Shown here piece after piece: positions 26,447 to 41,275 of a DNA stretch of 64,000 nt. The stretch comes from Ceratothoa steindachneri. Taxonomy: Eukaryota; Arthropoda; Malacostraca; Isopoda; Cymothoidae. Both the position numbers and the translations under genes were made by a program. The notes under the pieces are model-generated. The model was given only the letters and a program-made list of their open reading frames with translations. It had not been told where the DNA came from and did no database searches. The stretch covers positions 36,549,726 through 36,613,725 of the forward strand of contig OZ018317.1 of NCBI GenBank assembly GCA_963969495.1. Reading direction: 5' to 3'. Position 1 is the stretch's first letter. Every line of letters starts with the position of its first letter.

Positions 26447-29056
26447 TTACAAGGAGTTACAAGGAAAATAAGTACCTCAAAGGCCTTGCGGCCCATATTG
26501 AGGAGGCACTTTTTGCGGTTTCGATTCTTAGCATGTACTGATACTTGCTATGAGATCATCAACTTTTCAAATATAATTTGTCAAGTCTACTCTTGAACTG
26601 TTCAACACTGCTACTCTCAACAACCCCCGCTGGTAGTTTATTCCATGTGTCGCAAATGTCATATGTGAATGACTTACCCACCGGAATGGTATTGAATCTG
26701 GGCAGCTCCACCTTTCACCCGTGATTTCGAGTCATATTCCGGTTGAGGGTAAAGAATTTGGTGGAGTCGACATTTTCAAATCCTTTCAAGATTTTAAAAG
26801 TCTCTATTAGACGACCGCGCAGTCTTCGAGTCTCTAACGAATAGAGATCGAGCTCTTGCAGTCTTTTTTGGTATGACTTGTTCCTTAGCGATGGGATCAG
26901 TTTCGTGGCCCTGGCTTGCACCTTTTCTAGACGATCGATGTCTATCGATAATGAGGAGACCAGAACTGAACAGCTAACTCTAGGTGAGGCCTCACCAGCG
27001 AGTTGTACAAGGGCAAAACAACCTCTTTTGTTCGAAAATTGAATTGCCTCTTGATTTAACCCAACAAGCGATGAGCCTTTTTCTCCACCTGTAAGCACTG
27101 CTTCGAGAATTTGAGATAGCTGCTAACCAGCACACCTAAGTCCTTCTCGACATCAGTAGACTCAAGACGCATACCTTGTAGCTCGTAGCCTGACTGGGGG
27201 TTTGCATACCCGATGTTCATCACCTTACACTTGTCTCAGTTGAAAGGCATCTGCCACTTGTCAGCCCACTTGCCGATCATCCGTAGGTCATCCCTCAACA
27301 TCTCAATGTTTTCGGGATCCGCTACGTTAGCTCCAAGTTTTGTGTCGTCGGCAAATTTCGCTAGAAGACTCACCAGTCCTTCATCTATATCGTTGATGTA
27401 GATGATGAATAATAGAGGGCCTAGCACGGAGCCCTGAGGGACTCTGTTCGTTACTGACGACCACTGAGAGGTGTGGCCTCCGATGGTAACCCTTTGTCGC
27501 CTGTCCGACACCTAACTTTCTAACCATTTTGCGACCTTTCCTCTTATTCACAGGGCATGTACTTTCGCCATCAGTCGGCGGTGGGGGACTTTATCAAAAG
27601 CCTTTTGGAAATCCAAATAAAGTATGTCCACCGCTCGACTTCTGTCAAACTCACTGATTATACCGTGGAAGAATTCAAGCAAGTTCGTGAGGCACGAGCG
27701 CTTTCTTCGGAAGCCATGCTGTGTCTCTCTCAAATGGTCGTGAGACTCTAAATGATTCATCATCCTATCCCCTATGATGCCTTCCAGTACTTTGCCCACG
27801 ATTGAAGTGAGACTTATTAGGCGGTAGTTTCCTGCGGTGTCACGGTCTCCCTTTTTGTGGATCGGGGTGACATTGGCCATACGCCAGTCTGCAGGTACTT
27901 TGCCACTGTCGAGCGATGAGTTAAAGATCTCAGAAAGATGAGGGCTCACCTGATCTTTCACCTCACGCAGTACTCTTGGCAGGAAGCCGTCAGGACCTGG
28001 GAATTTATACGAATTTAACTGACCTAGCCTCCTAGCAACCTCTTCGGAAGTTGTAGTTATTGCTTCTAGTGATTCTATATCGCGATCTATCACTATCGGC
28101 GGTCTGGGTATCTCTCCACCTCTTTCCCTCGTGAAAACTGAGGAGAAGTAGTTGTTGAGTATGCCAGCTATTTCCTCATCTGAATCCTGGAGAACGCCGT
28201 CGGCGTCCCTCAGGGGTCCGATGCGTTGGCGTACTAGTTTTTGGCTATTCACGTACGCAAAGAACTCCTTGGGGGTCTCTTTGGAGAGAGAGGCTACACG
28301 AATTTCTTCATTACGCTTAGCCGTGCGCACTAGTGCCTTAACCGTTCTACTATGGGTCACATAGGCTTCATGGTGCATCGCACTACTATTCCTCTTCCAT
28401 GCTCTGTGCGCTGACTTTCTAGCTTTAGTAGCACTAGCGATTTCTTGAGAAAACCACCTAGGCTGAGTGCTCGCTAGTCTGACAGCCTTCGTGGGAACGC
28501 ACTCGGCCTGACGATCCATAAAACGATTTTTGAAGTCGTTCCATTTGGAATTCGTCCCGCCTTCGTTAGTTGGTTGCATCTGGCCAAGTGCCTCCCAAAG
28601 CCCATTGAAGTCTGCACGTCTGAGATCCAATTTACGTGCTCGTTCATTAGTACCTTGCGTACAGGGAGCACGTACTCCAAACCTTACCATGTTATGGTCA
28701 CTACAACCTAGGCACTCATCCATTGACAGGTCAGAGACGAGGTCATCTTCAGTGGTAAATACTAGATCTAGAACGTTGCCCCCTCGGGTAGGCTCGCCGA
28801 CCCACTGAGTCAGAAAGTTTCTGTCAGCAAAGTCTACTAGCCGAGATGCCTCTCCGTCACTCGTTTGGTCACTCCAGTCGACTCAGCAATTGAAGTCCCC
28901 TACCAGCAGCGAGGGAGGGCCGTCTAAGAGACTGGATAGTTTTTGGTACAGGTCTATATCAACCTCTACCGTCCGATGAGGAGGTCGATAGGCCACTATG
29001 AACCTGTACATTGTATTGTCGACCTTGTAGTCGACTCCCACTACCTCATGCTCTGA
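26447..29056 (-). mobile_element. CR1-like LINE copy 1, 5'-truncated
   Basis: Minus-strand CR1-type non-LTR element. Its 3' end carries the short direct repeat TTACAAGGAGTTACAAGGA (plus-strand reading), the style of terminal microsatellite used by CR1, and the same end is found on copy 2 at about 43650. Its 5' end is cut inside the endonuclease at 29056. Both ends abut (GA)n, and the element splits the tandem array in front of exon 4. Confidence 0.9.
26600..29050 (-). pseudogene. CR1 copy 1 ORF2 (endonuclease C-part and RT), broken
   Basis: The endonuclease end is recognisable as VGDFNC (a TGA follows, about 28885), then LDLVFTTEDD and SDHNMVRFGV. The RT spans 28720-27240 with FPGPDGFLPRVL, WRMANVTPIHKKGD, LYLDFQKAFDKVPH, VPQGSVLGPLLF and the FADDTKL active site at about 27350. 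Stops occur near 27548 and 27500, another near 27237, with a frameshift around 26960. The C-terminal LEKVQARATKLIP and LDLYSLETRRLRGRL blocks follow (26715-26950). FADD is the usual CR1 form of the catalytic motif. This copy cannot make a functional enzyme. Confidence 0.9.
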
Positions 29057-29900
<844 letters not shown>

Positions 29901-31109
29901 TTGATGGGGACGGGACTTCACATCCCGGCCGTTCCCACTTTAACCTCTCCTCTTTCTTTGGATAACATCAAATTTCTATACTAACTCTCTTCTATCCTTC
30001 ACCCCAGGGTGATAGACAGGGAGCCTGTTACACTTGGTAAATGGGTGCAAATTAGGGAAGCTCCGTCACTGGATTGACTTGAACACTCTGATGGGGTTGT
30101 ATGAATTTGGTGTGCTTCCTCCTCGTTTCCTCTCAACATCCTTTTTTCTCTGACAAACTTCTCAACCTTCGGAGGGTGTGCAGTAAATCGGGGTGGTGTG
30201 TTCGGCTCGGTAATCATAGTGCCTAGGTGGATTGCATGCCATCCTGGGAAAATCTAGCGCCGGGGTATAATAATAATAGGTGACCACACACCCTACTCGT
30301 TAGTGGACTCGCCTATCTTTACTACTCTTTGTTACATACCCACCTACACTATTCCAAACTTACTCTTTGATACATTAAGGTTCTGGCCGCTCGGCATATC
30401 TAACCATAGCTTCAAGAGAGGATAATAGTATGCGAGTGCAGGCGCATGGGCATTCGCATCCAAGCGTGGCCTCGCCCTCCCAAGTTATCAGTAAGGACGG
30501 GATAACACGAGACACTAATTCAAATGATAGAGAAACTCCCATCTAACCAGTTCTAATGGGCAAAAGGGCTTCACCTTTGTCATATTTGGAGCCGACCTCA
30601 AGCAGATCCACCTCAGAAAAAGAGATGGCCTACCCTGTGCTTTCTCAGGAGCACCTCCAGCATAGTTATAGTGGAGAGGAGGCTTACCCTTCTCTTATAC
30701 CTAATGGTGAGGTTGATTTGCCTTTTTTGTAGAGTTGACTTTGAAAGAATCTATTTCTGCACCAGCGGCGGACCCTATTTTCTTTTACAGTAGACTGTGA
30801 AGCAAAGAGGCAGGTGGACCAGAATCGACCGCTCCATGTGAGAGCGGCTCAATAGGGTCACCCTTCTTAAAGGAAAGGTCTGCGAAACTCATCGAGCAGT
30901 TCCCAGTACTGCTCTGCAGTAATGATTCTTAAGATTGCTGGCACCAGTCATGCCTGCCGCCTTCTATTTCCCGATGAAGGTTGGCTTGCCGTCCAAAAAG
31001 AACACAAACCACAGAACTAAAGAGTCCTCGGTTGAGCTTTATGACACCTTGGAGTCGTTGGCCACTTGGATGCCTCCCCTAAGCTGAATATTGTCTCAGT
31101 AGTGACCCG
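29901..31109. other. Unrecognised, partly LINE-related, intron 3
   Basis: Higher in GC than the surrounding intron. At about 30590-30910 it resembles, on the minus strand, the LINE 5'-region fragment at 8800-9070 (shared GAGCCGCT and GGAGCGGTCGA), so part is an inverted LINE piece. No coding sequence can be supported in the rest. Confidence 0.45.
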
Positions 31110-34100
31110 CCTGCGATGGCAGGATCCTTCATAGGGACGAGACTGTGCTCGGTGCTAAACACCGAGCCTGACATGTGAGCACGGATAACTCAAAAGGAGA
31201 GGAGGATGAACCTCCGACTGGTGCCTCTTTGACAGCCTATCCTTTCTCTATTTCGGAGAAGGATCTTACTGAGGCCAGTACTTTCGGCTTCGTGTCCGAT
31301 TTCTTTAGTGGAGAGAGGCAGGTTCACTATCCGCCCTCCCTTCCAAAGAAAGAGAAGAAAAACAAGGGGAAACCAAAGAGGACAAAGGATTACTCTCTCC
31401 GTGATGGATCCAGGCAGAACGGGTTGGCTACCGCTTTGGCAAGCTGCTGGGCCAGGATCGGCACGCCGAGACCCAAGGTGCGCTCGGGTGAGGAGGCCCA
31501 AACAAAGACCAAATTCAAAAGTGCGCTAAGTGGAGCCTCGATTACGTCGAGGTCCCTCATTCAAAGACTAACTGGCGTTTTCCAGTTAAATCCTCCATCA
31601 AAGGAGAGCATTAACTAGTTTCAGTGGTAGAGAGCCGAAGGTGGTCTATTTCCGGGCTAGTTCCTTCTGGTAAATGCGTTGGATAGTTCGGAAGCATCCA
31701 TGTTTAGTGCCCTTCGGACACTTAATTGTTCGCCAGTGAGTGTGATACCGCACGCTCATGAACTTCGTAAAATGAGTAGTTTTTGAGAGGGAACTTGTGG
31801 AATACTTCTTAGAAGCCATCACTAAAGAGCTGGCTGACCACGGAACGGTCAAGCTAGAACCTGTGATGAGAAAAAGAGAAGGGTTTAGAGACCCAACCCT
31901 AAACTCTTCGTCACCTTCGACCGTGATAGGCTCCCCGGTTTGGTGCCTGCCGGTTGGTATCACTACCGCGTGAAAGAATTTGTACCACTATCACGGAGGT
32001 GCTCCTAATGCAACCGCTCCAGCGATACAAATCGCTCATGTAGACCTGCAAAGTTGGGTTTACACGAATTCTGTGTAAGTTGCCTTAAAGCCATATACGA
32101 TAAGTCCTTATTGTGTATGGCCAAGTGTGTCAATTGCGGAGAGGCGAACCCTGCTTTCTCGAATCAATGTGGTACGTATCTCCTGGAGAAGGAAATACTA
32201 GCCCATCAGGTATCGGATCTTCTCTAATTTCACGAGGCTAAGGACTTGGTCCTCGAGAGCCCAGCGCTGCCTGGGACATCTTATGTATCAATATAAAAAT
32301 AAGATCTTTCCAGGTCTACGAGGACGGTCGCTTCCGCGCCCATTCGGATCCCCTCTGCTGGTTCTACCTTCCCCAACCGTCGCCCGGCGCTATCCTGGTA
32401 GAGCTGGCGGAAGGATTAACACCCAGCCTCGGCTTAGTTCAGAGCTCCCACCTCCCTTCTCACCGCGATCGTTTTCCTTAAGGCGAAACGGTCGTGCGAA
32501 TCCAACCCGTCGTTACATTCACACGAGGCACACCCACTGAAAGTGGTAGTGAGGCCTTCTTTCATGGTTCTTAAAGATGTCCCCCCAAAAAGGAACAGCA
32601 CTAAAGGTGCTACGTATCTTACTCCCCTACCCGAGACTGGACTGGACGACTCGGAGACGCGGGATCTGGAAAAGAAATCCCCTCCGAAGTCTCCCCGCCC
32701 ATAACCTTTTCGAGGCAGAGGGATGAAAAGACTCGCATAACGAATCTAGCTTCCTCGGATAAGTCCTTGAATGCGACAGCGCCTGGAGTTCTGCCTCCGG
32801 AAAGGTATGTCCATTCCCGTGAGGGTTTTCTCTTCGAAGAGGACCCCCGAAGGCAAACTGGGAGGAGCTGCGTAGGCTCGTCTCTTTCCGTTCTCCATTA
32901 GCTATTTTTTGCAGGCGACAATGCTAGGCGCGTACCACCTGCCCAACCTCTGGGCGTCTAATGTTTTTGCGATCCCACCACCACGGGTTAGGGGCCGGGC
33001 AGGAGGATGTTTGATTTACACCCGGCATAATGTTTCCTTACTACTATTTGCTATAATAATATTATTTAGGGTAGTGGCAGTGCAGCTGCACATGTATAAG
33101 AGATATACTTTAATTTCTGTAGCCCATTTCACCTTCAGCCTACTTCGACGCGGGGGATTTCCAAAGCGTCGTGGCAATATTGCCGAGGTACTTTCTTTTT
33201 TTCGGAGATCAGGGTGGTAGATACTTCCTCTCAGGGGACTACATGATCAAGCTCGTGGGTCAGATTCTTTTTGCCGACATGATCGACGAGCTGGAGATAA
33301 GTCCACTAGATGTGGATAAATTTACGCAGCACTGCCCAACAACCGCTTCATTTTTCTGTCTTAATCGATCTGTGTGCTCTCCGGATGCACAGCTTGATTT
33401 TAGGTGGGGAGTAGTCGATAACTTCCAAGGCTGTGATCACTTTCCCATTCAACTATCATTTTCTGGGCTGCTGTAACCTGAAACTCCATCCCAGTAATGA
33501 TTAAAGCGGGCGTGGTGGTCCCCATTTCAGGAAATTACTGATTTCTCTGTCCCAGTAGAAGAGTTTAGGTCGGTGGATGAAGCCGTTGACTTCATTTCCG
33601 GCAACCTATTCACCGAAGGCCTAACTACTATTCCTAGAATATCTGATAGCTTTGCACGCCGACCACTTCTTTGGTGGTCTGCAGAGTGTGAGACGGCCTT
33701 CAAACAGAAGCGTTATGCCTACATGTGCTATAACGCCACCCGAACGGTTTTACTGCTGGTGAATTTTGTCGACCTAAGGTTTGGTTCTGGTATATTTCGA
33801 AGCACACCGGTCTCTCTTCCTGGCAGGCATACGTGTCTTTACTTAACTGGAAGACCCCTCTTCCAGAGGCATGGAAGCGAGTCCAAAGAATTAGGGGCAA
33901 GTTCTCGCACGACCTCCCCTCCCACTTTCTCCTAGATAAAATGACTGCAATCTTGGACCGGCTGCATGGCGAAGTCCTTCGTCACCGCTTTCTCCGTATT
34001 CTCTATCCAGGATACTGCTCTGTCACTATTCAATGCACTTTGTGATGTCGCTGAAGGCCGCTGACTGGACTTTACCTCCAGAGGCGGATAATCCTTCAAC

Positions 34101-34918
34101 AATAGGCTTAGATCCAATGAGTTGCGCTCCGCTCTCCCTTCATACGTGAACAGTGCGCCTAGTCGGGACAATATTCCGTAAGCTATGCTTCGACACCTAA
34201 GAGAGCAAGACATGACTTTTCGGTTAATTTGTTCAATAGGATCTGGACAGAGGGCCTTTTCTCAGATACCTGCTGTATGGCTAATCTGCTCCATTTTCGC
34301 AAACCGGGAAGAGATCACTTTAACCCGTCTGGTTTCGACTTCATCTATCTAGCAAACTACGTGTTCAAGTTGATGAAGAAAGTGGCAAATATTAGATTAG
34401 CTTTTTTTCTGGATAGCGGATGTCACCTGTCTTTCGTACCGTATAGCTTCCGCAGTACAATTCCACATCTGATGCTCTGCTCCAATTGGTAATATTATTT
34501 GCGAGGCCTTCCTTCGTATACAGCACTACGCCATGTTTTTTTTTGATTTGGAGAAGGCCTATGATACCGCATAACAATAAAGTTTCATCGAGACTTCCGC
34601 ACGATAGGGACTAAGTGACTCCTCCGAATTTTTATCTCTGAATTTCTACAAATCGTCGATTCCGCCTATGTAGAAGGGAAGCCCTTGGTACGGGAGATAA
34701 CGCGTCGTGCCCTCTTTGGAGACCGGATTGTGAACTTTAACGACTCAGAGATTTCTGAGTGGTCTCGGAGCATTGGAATCTCCACACACCCTGATTCGCG
34801 GTATCCGTCAGGTGACGGTCGTCGCGAGCCGGGTGGATGTTGAGATTATCTTTTGCTGGGTTTCTAGATATGTGGGAAGGCCGGTGAATGAGCACTCCGA
34901 TGAGGGAGCCAAAGAAAG
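31110..34918 (+). mobile_element. LINE copy C, heavily decayed
   Basis: Third and oldest copy of the I/Jockey-type LINE. A CTCGGTG/CACCGAG hairpin (31148-31166) precedes an open frame at 31175-31618 that may be the N-terminal part of ORF1, not visible in copy A. ORF1 zinc-knuckle sequence (CVNCGEANP) lies near 32120. Endonuclease pieces lie at 32880-33480 (GCDHFPIQLSFSG, with the His that copy A lost). RT pieces run to about 34680, where an internal deletion of about 1.1 kb joins RT to the RNase H block (about 34690-34918). Stops and frameshifts are everywhere. The 3' end is replaced by Penelope sequence. Confidence 0.85.
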
Positions 34919-35390
34919 TCAAACAGCAATTTGAGAACTCTTTGTTAAAATTCACTTATGAATTGAGCATGGACAATAAATTACCTTTTCTGGACGTAAA
35001 TGTACAAAACATCAACGGTAATTACGTCACAAAAGTGTATAGAAAAGCTACAGACATGGGAAGATGCCTCAGCTCGGATAGTGAATGTCCTGAAAGATAC
35101 AAAAAAGTGTATTCGGCTCATACATCAGTCAAGCATACAAATGCTGTTTCACGTGGGAACTGTTCTATCAATAGATATCCCACATAAAACAAACCCTCAT
35201 GAATTCCGGTTTTCCGAATAGGATGATTGAAAAACAACTTCAATAATTTTTAAGAAGGCAGTTCGAAGAGACAGATGAAACGGAAAGTAACCAGGAAGAA
35301 GTAAATAACATCAAAATGTACTATAGAAATCAGATGTGATCGGCCTACAAAATAAACGAAGAAAAACATAAAGGAGATTGTAGGAGAATA

Positions 35391-36317
35391 GCACAATGCA
35401 CCCACGTTTCTCCCACCTCCCTTCTGGGTGGGCCGGTTATTAAACCTTGCCCTTCCAACCCGATATCTAATGGTCTCCCGCCGGAAGAAACCACCGGCCA
35501 TTTCAGCCAACCACCGAGTTCCTTCCTCGACTGGTTATCGATAGATGGGAGCCCATCTTGGTTTCCAGTGGTTCCCAGAAGTTTACAAAGGATGAAATGG
35601 AGGATCTTGATATAAAATCTACTTCCGGAGCCATGTCAAACTCTCTCAAGTTTCGAGTATAAAAGATGAATTCTTTTAACCCTCAGTAGTAGATCTTGCA
35701 CAGCGACTGGCGAGGCAGGAATTTCCATCTATCTCAGTGTAGTGGTAAATCGTTGAAGCACCAAGTTTTAAAGGAGGAGATTGGTCCCAGTTAGGGAGGC
35801 TCCTTACCCTGCTGGTCTGCAAGTCAGTGCTCATAATCACGTGTCAGAGCCGAAGCTGCAAACAGCCTCACTCTGGTTCCCTAAGAGAGAAATCTACATC
35901 CCGGCTTCTCTCCATGAACCTACGCATCGATAGGTCACTTAGCGTCCCCCCCCCCTCGCCTTATCACAGAGACACCCAAGATTCCTCGTAGTTCACGAGC
36001 GTGGGGCCCTCTTTAACAAGAAACTCCCGTCACCGCCTTCTTCCCATAGAATCGTGACGGAATTGTGGGATCAGGTCGGACACTGGAGAACCTACCTCAT
36101 CGTATCCACCCCTTATCTTACCACCTTCACTCACCAGCGCCATCCGAACATTAGGTTCCAAGGTAACCCTTCCCTTTCACATTCCCCAACTTCACCGCGA
36201 AGTTTACCAACATTACAAGTGTATAGGGATTTACATAGTGAATATTTATTTACAAGACAAATGAGATATCCTAGATTCACTTATTAATTTATCTCTCAAA
36301 GCACCTTATTTGTACTC

Positions 36318-36373
<56 letters not shown>

Positions 36374-36567
36374 TTGTTTAGTGTTCATTAAAGCTATATT
36401 TTCATATTGTTGTGTATCTAACTTCCTTTGGGTCGCTTGCTGGCAAAGTTCATTCCAATCCCTTCGTAGCCAACCTCTAAGGACTCTGATTCAATAAACC
36501 CATTCAGGGCATGGGTCGAAAGAAGTATAAGGAGTAGTAAGGCGACTCCTTCGCATTCGGGATAATA

Positions 36568-36624
<57 letters not shown>

Positions 36625-36655
36625 TCAGGGAAAACTCCAACCACCCCTCGGCCTA
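35391..36655. other. Insertion inside Penelope copy A, identity unknown
   Basis: About 1.26 kb separates RT sequence ending near 35390 from sequence before the GIY-YIG domain resuming near 36656. It contains (TA)n runs at 36320-36371 and 36570-36622. I do not recognise its coding content, and no target-site duplication is evident to me. Confidence 0.5.
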
Positions 36656-37247
36656 TTCCTCGACAGAGATTGTTAACCGTAACATCAAACTTAAGAACAA
36701 ACGGACAAGATTCAGATGGTTATAAGTTATAAAACGACAAAAATTAACAATCTCATTATCAAAAACAACATCTGCCAAAACTCCTCTATACTCAAGTCTA
36801 CGAACATAGTTTACGAGTTTACAGTCCCGAATGATGACTGTAAGCTTCAAAACACCTCGAAGTATGTTGGTATGACTACCACCACACTTTCAAGGTGCTT
36901 TACAATGCACCTGCAACATAGAGCCACCCAAAATCATGCGGAGACTCAGCATAACATCAGCTTAACTAAGGACATATTGGTTAATAACACAACGATAAAG
37001 AGAAAGGAGGGAAATAAAGCTAGACTGAACTCCTTAGAAGCCATCTTAATTAACGAAGAAAAATCAGCTATCAAAATCCAGACTACGAGCTGGAATCGAT
37101 CATTAAATTTGTTTTAAAATTCCGCAAACACAGGAGTTACTCGTTCCCTTGACATGACGTTCAAGCGAGGACGGATAAATATCCCCTAAAATCCGTTTTC
37201 TTTTCATTCTCACTCCACCATTCTTCACCGATAAAGGAGGAAAGACA

Positions 37248-37272
37248 CTGAAGATGATCGAATAGATCGAAA
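37248..37272 (+). ncRNA. Hammerhead-like core in Penelope copy A tail
   Basis: CTGAAGA, one T, a GATC/GATC stem around GAATA, then GAAA: the conserved half of a hammerhead. The stem III and cleavage-site part is not convincing here, so the copy is probably degenerate. Confidence 0.4.
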
Positions 37273-37479
37273 GCAAGCAATTAAATTCAAGTTTGGTTTT
37301 ACCAAAACAAATTTCATTTTAAAAAGAGATGAACGTAGAAGAAGTTGCTTACCATCTGCAAGATGAACTAAAAAAGATAATAATAAAAATGGAAAGTTTC
37401 CAAAGAAAATGAATAAAGGAAAAATATACTATGGTCTTTAACAAAATCTGCATACAAGAAGATCTGCTACCCATTTTCA

Positions 37480-37482
<3 letters not shown>

Positions 37483-37540
<58 letters not shown>
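37483..37540. repeat. (TA)n shared by two converging Penelope tails
   Basis: About 29 TA units. Plus-strand Penelope copy A ends on its left side and minus-strand copy B ends on its right side. Confidence 0.95.
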
Positions 37541-37544
<4 letters not shown>

Positions 37545-38756
37545 AGTAGTTACTTCTGGATAAAGATAATTTAATTTTAAGAATGAATGCAAGGACCAAG
37601 AGGAAAGTAGTTTCCATTCAATTGATTCTTTACTGGCAACGTTTCAGGCTCCAAGCCTATCATCAGGTCTGACAAAGAGAAATGAAGAAATATTTAAATT
37701 CTAACATATTAATTATTGGTAAAAGGGTGAAAATCCAAATCAGATAGACAAAACATCATTTAAATGGGGAAAAATAAGGAGAGAAAGGGACAGAGCATGT
37801 AACTTACCAAGTTGAGCCGTGAGGAAAACTCAACTGAATAAGTTAAGGAAGGGAAGACAGGAAGTAAGTGCGGTGGATGGGGCAGTGCTTAAACTAGAAG
37901 GAGGGTCACCGCACTTGTATCGTTATTAAGGGAAGGTTTTAATATTTTAATATACATAGACTCTAAGATACGAAGGGAGATTCCATTTTTACAATGTTCA
38001 AGGATATAAAAATTTTCAGGAGTAACATCTGTTTTACATTGTATAATATGAGTTTTTATGGCTGATATTTCTTTATGGTTCAAAGGTTTGCCAGTTCTAT
38101 TGCTAATACCTAGGTGAAAACACACCCTGGCCTCCAGAAAACGAACGGTGCTGCCTATATATGAGCCTCGATCACAGTGAGGACAAATGAACTGATAAAC
38201 TAGGCAGCTACGTAAGTTCTGAGGGAGTGTGTCCTTTACATTGAATATTGAACCAATTAATAAATTATTCTTTACGGAAACAACGGTTGAGAGAACCTAA
38301 GTATGGTAAAGATACATAGAAAGAGTCTTTGCGGGCGGTGCTAATAGGTAACCTTGGCTCATATTATTGGTCTAAGAATTTCTTAAGGTAACTTATCGTA
38401 TAAATTACTGGGATAACAGTTATTTTTGAAAAATTTACGGAGAAAGTCAAATTCTATATGGAGAGAAGAATAAGTTGAGGATAGGTGATAAAGACGGTGA
38501 AGAAGTGTTTTTATAGAATTGATTTTGAAGAGTTGGTCGCAGAAACTGAAAAATTGAGTCCTAAGCCAGTGAAGGTAGGTTTTCGGTATATTTAGATGTT
38601 CATTTTATTGCCTGACTTGTCAATCAATAAGTCCAAAAAGGGAAGGACTGTCTTTTTCAAATTTGACAGTGTATTTAATGTCGGTATGCAGGGCGTTGAT
38701 AAACTCCTTAAGAACTATTTGCTTGATCTTTGTTATGAAGTATGGCGAAATTAGCT
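37541..38756 (-). pseudogene. Penelope-like element copy B (left arm of palindrome)
   Basis: Minus-strand Penelope-like fragment. It starts with late RT sequence (FEKDSPSLFGLID and FFSFCDQLFKINSIKTLL in the 38750-38520 stretch). It continues through YLSSTYSSLHIEFDFLRKFF-type sequence into the GIY-YIG domain (38215-37889: SYIGSTVR, CFHLGISNRTGKPLNHKEIS, LRILESMYIKIL). Frameshifts and stops interrupt the RT part. The tail carries a hammerhead-like core at 37666-37642 and ends at (TA)n. Sequence from 38522 down to 37541 is nearly the mirror image of copy C. Confidence 0.88.
37642..37666 (-). ncRNA. Hammerhead-like core in Penelope copy B tail
   Basis: On the minus strand: CTGATGA, T, AGGC-TTGGA-GCCT stem, then GAAAC and GTTGCC. 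The last word differs from the GTTGTC of copy C, which removes the expected cleavage triplet. Confidence 0.45.
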
Positions 38757-40207
<1,451 letters not shown>

Positions 40208-40341
40208 CTGAAGTTGCTCCAAATCTACCTCAACATATTCGAGGGTGATATTGGAGTGGCCGGAGACGGTCACATCTGTTAAAGTCATCTTGCTACCGGA
40301 ATGCTCCCCGGGGAATTCCAGTACTTCCGGAACATTCAGAA
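40208..40341 (-). CDS. Host TULIP-like gene, exon 3
   Basis: A 134-bp exon. The acceptor is CCTTTACAG before 40341 and the donor CAG then gtgagt at 40207. It enters with two bases that complete a codon split with exon 2 (A + TT, Ile) and leaves in phase 0. It encodes LNVPEVLEFPGEHSGSK, then MTLTDVTVSGHSNITLEYVE and VDLEQLQ. The strand pattern ltdv-x-v-x-G-x-sn followed by a second strand matches the first long beta hairpin of JHBP/takeout-type proteins. It continues smoothly into exon 4. Confidence 0.8.
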
Positions 40342-40489
40342 CTGTAAAGGTTGCCAAAAATCAACCATGGCGACCATCGATTCGGGCAGAAGCCGTGTTA
40401 ATAATGGAGGCTTGAACATGTTGTTAACTTAAGCTAGAGATTTCCTCGTTAAGCGTGAAATTCTCATGGATGAGAGGCAGGATAATCGC

Positions 40490-41275
40490 AGGATGAGCAA
40501 CCAATAAGTTAACCAAATAAATATATGAACTCCATAAGTTAACTAAGTAAAGATGAACACCTAATAAGTTAACCAAGTAAAGATAAGTAGTCCATAATTT
40601 AACCAAGTAAAGATGAGCACTCCATAACTTAACCGAGTAAAGATGTACACTCCATAATTAACGATTAAAGATGAGCACTCCTTAAGTTAACCAAGTAAAG
40701 ATGAGCATTCGATAAGTTAACCAAGTAAAGATGAGCACTTCATAAGTCAACCAACTAAAGATAAGCACTCTATAAGTTAACCAATAAAGATGAGCAGTCC
40801 ACAAGTTAACCAAGTAAAGATGAACACTCAATAAGTTAACAAATTAAAGAGAAGTAATCCATAATTTAACCAAGTAAAGATGAGTACTACATAAGTTAAC
40901 CAAGTTTAGATAACACTCCATAATTAACTAATTAAAGATGACCACTCAATAAGTTAACAAAGTAAAGATGAGCAATCCATAGTTAACCAAGTTATGATGA
41001 GCACTCTATAAGTTAACCGAGTAAAGATGAACACTCAATAAGTTAATTAAGTCAAATGAACATTCAATAATTAATAAAATAAAGATGATCACTCGATAAG
41101 TTTACCAAGTAAGGATAAACACTCGATAAGTTAACCAAGTAAAGATGAGCACTCGATAAGTTTACCAATTAAAGATGAGCACTCGAAAAGTTAACCAAGT
41201 TAAGATGAGCACTCCATAATGTAACCAAGTAAAGATGAGCACCCAGTAAGTTAACCAAGTAAAGATTAACACTTA
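40490..41275. repeat. Minisatellite, 30-bp unit, about 26 units
   Basis: Unit CATAAGTTAACCAAGTAAAG plus ATGAGCACTC, repeated with point changes and single-base indels. The units are contiguous, with no unique spacers. Located in intron 2, about 150 bp upstream of the exon 3 acceptor on the gene strand. Confidence 0.95.

Larger units (their letters stand above)
34919..37482 (+). pseudogene. Penelope-like element copy A (RT part, insertion, GIY-YIG part)
   Basis: Penelope-like retroelement. The late RT region occupies 34919-35390: FTYELSMDNKLPFLDVNV, VYRKATDMG, SECPERYKKV, then in another frame YYRNQM and AYKINEEKHK. The GIY-YIG endonuclease region lies at 36656-37117 with NIVYEFTVP, KYVGMTTTTLSR, FTMHLQHRA and RLNSLEAILI. 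Between them 35391-36655 is foreign. A hammerhead-like core lies in the tail at 37248, and the tail runs into (TA)n at 37483. The N-terminal RT half is absent and frameshifts are present. Family assignment rests on these motif pairs (Penelope RT plus GIY-YIG). Confidence 0.85.

Noticed and set aside
40490..41275. CRISPR-like array
   Set aside because: Units are contiguous 30-bp repeats with no unique spacers, in a eukaryotic intron.
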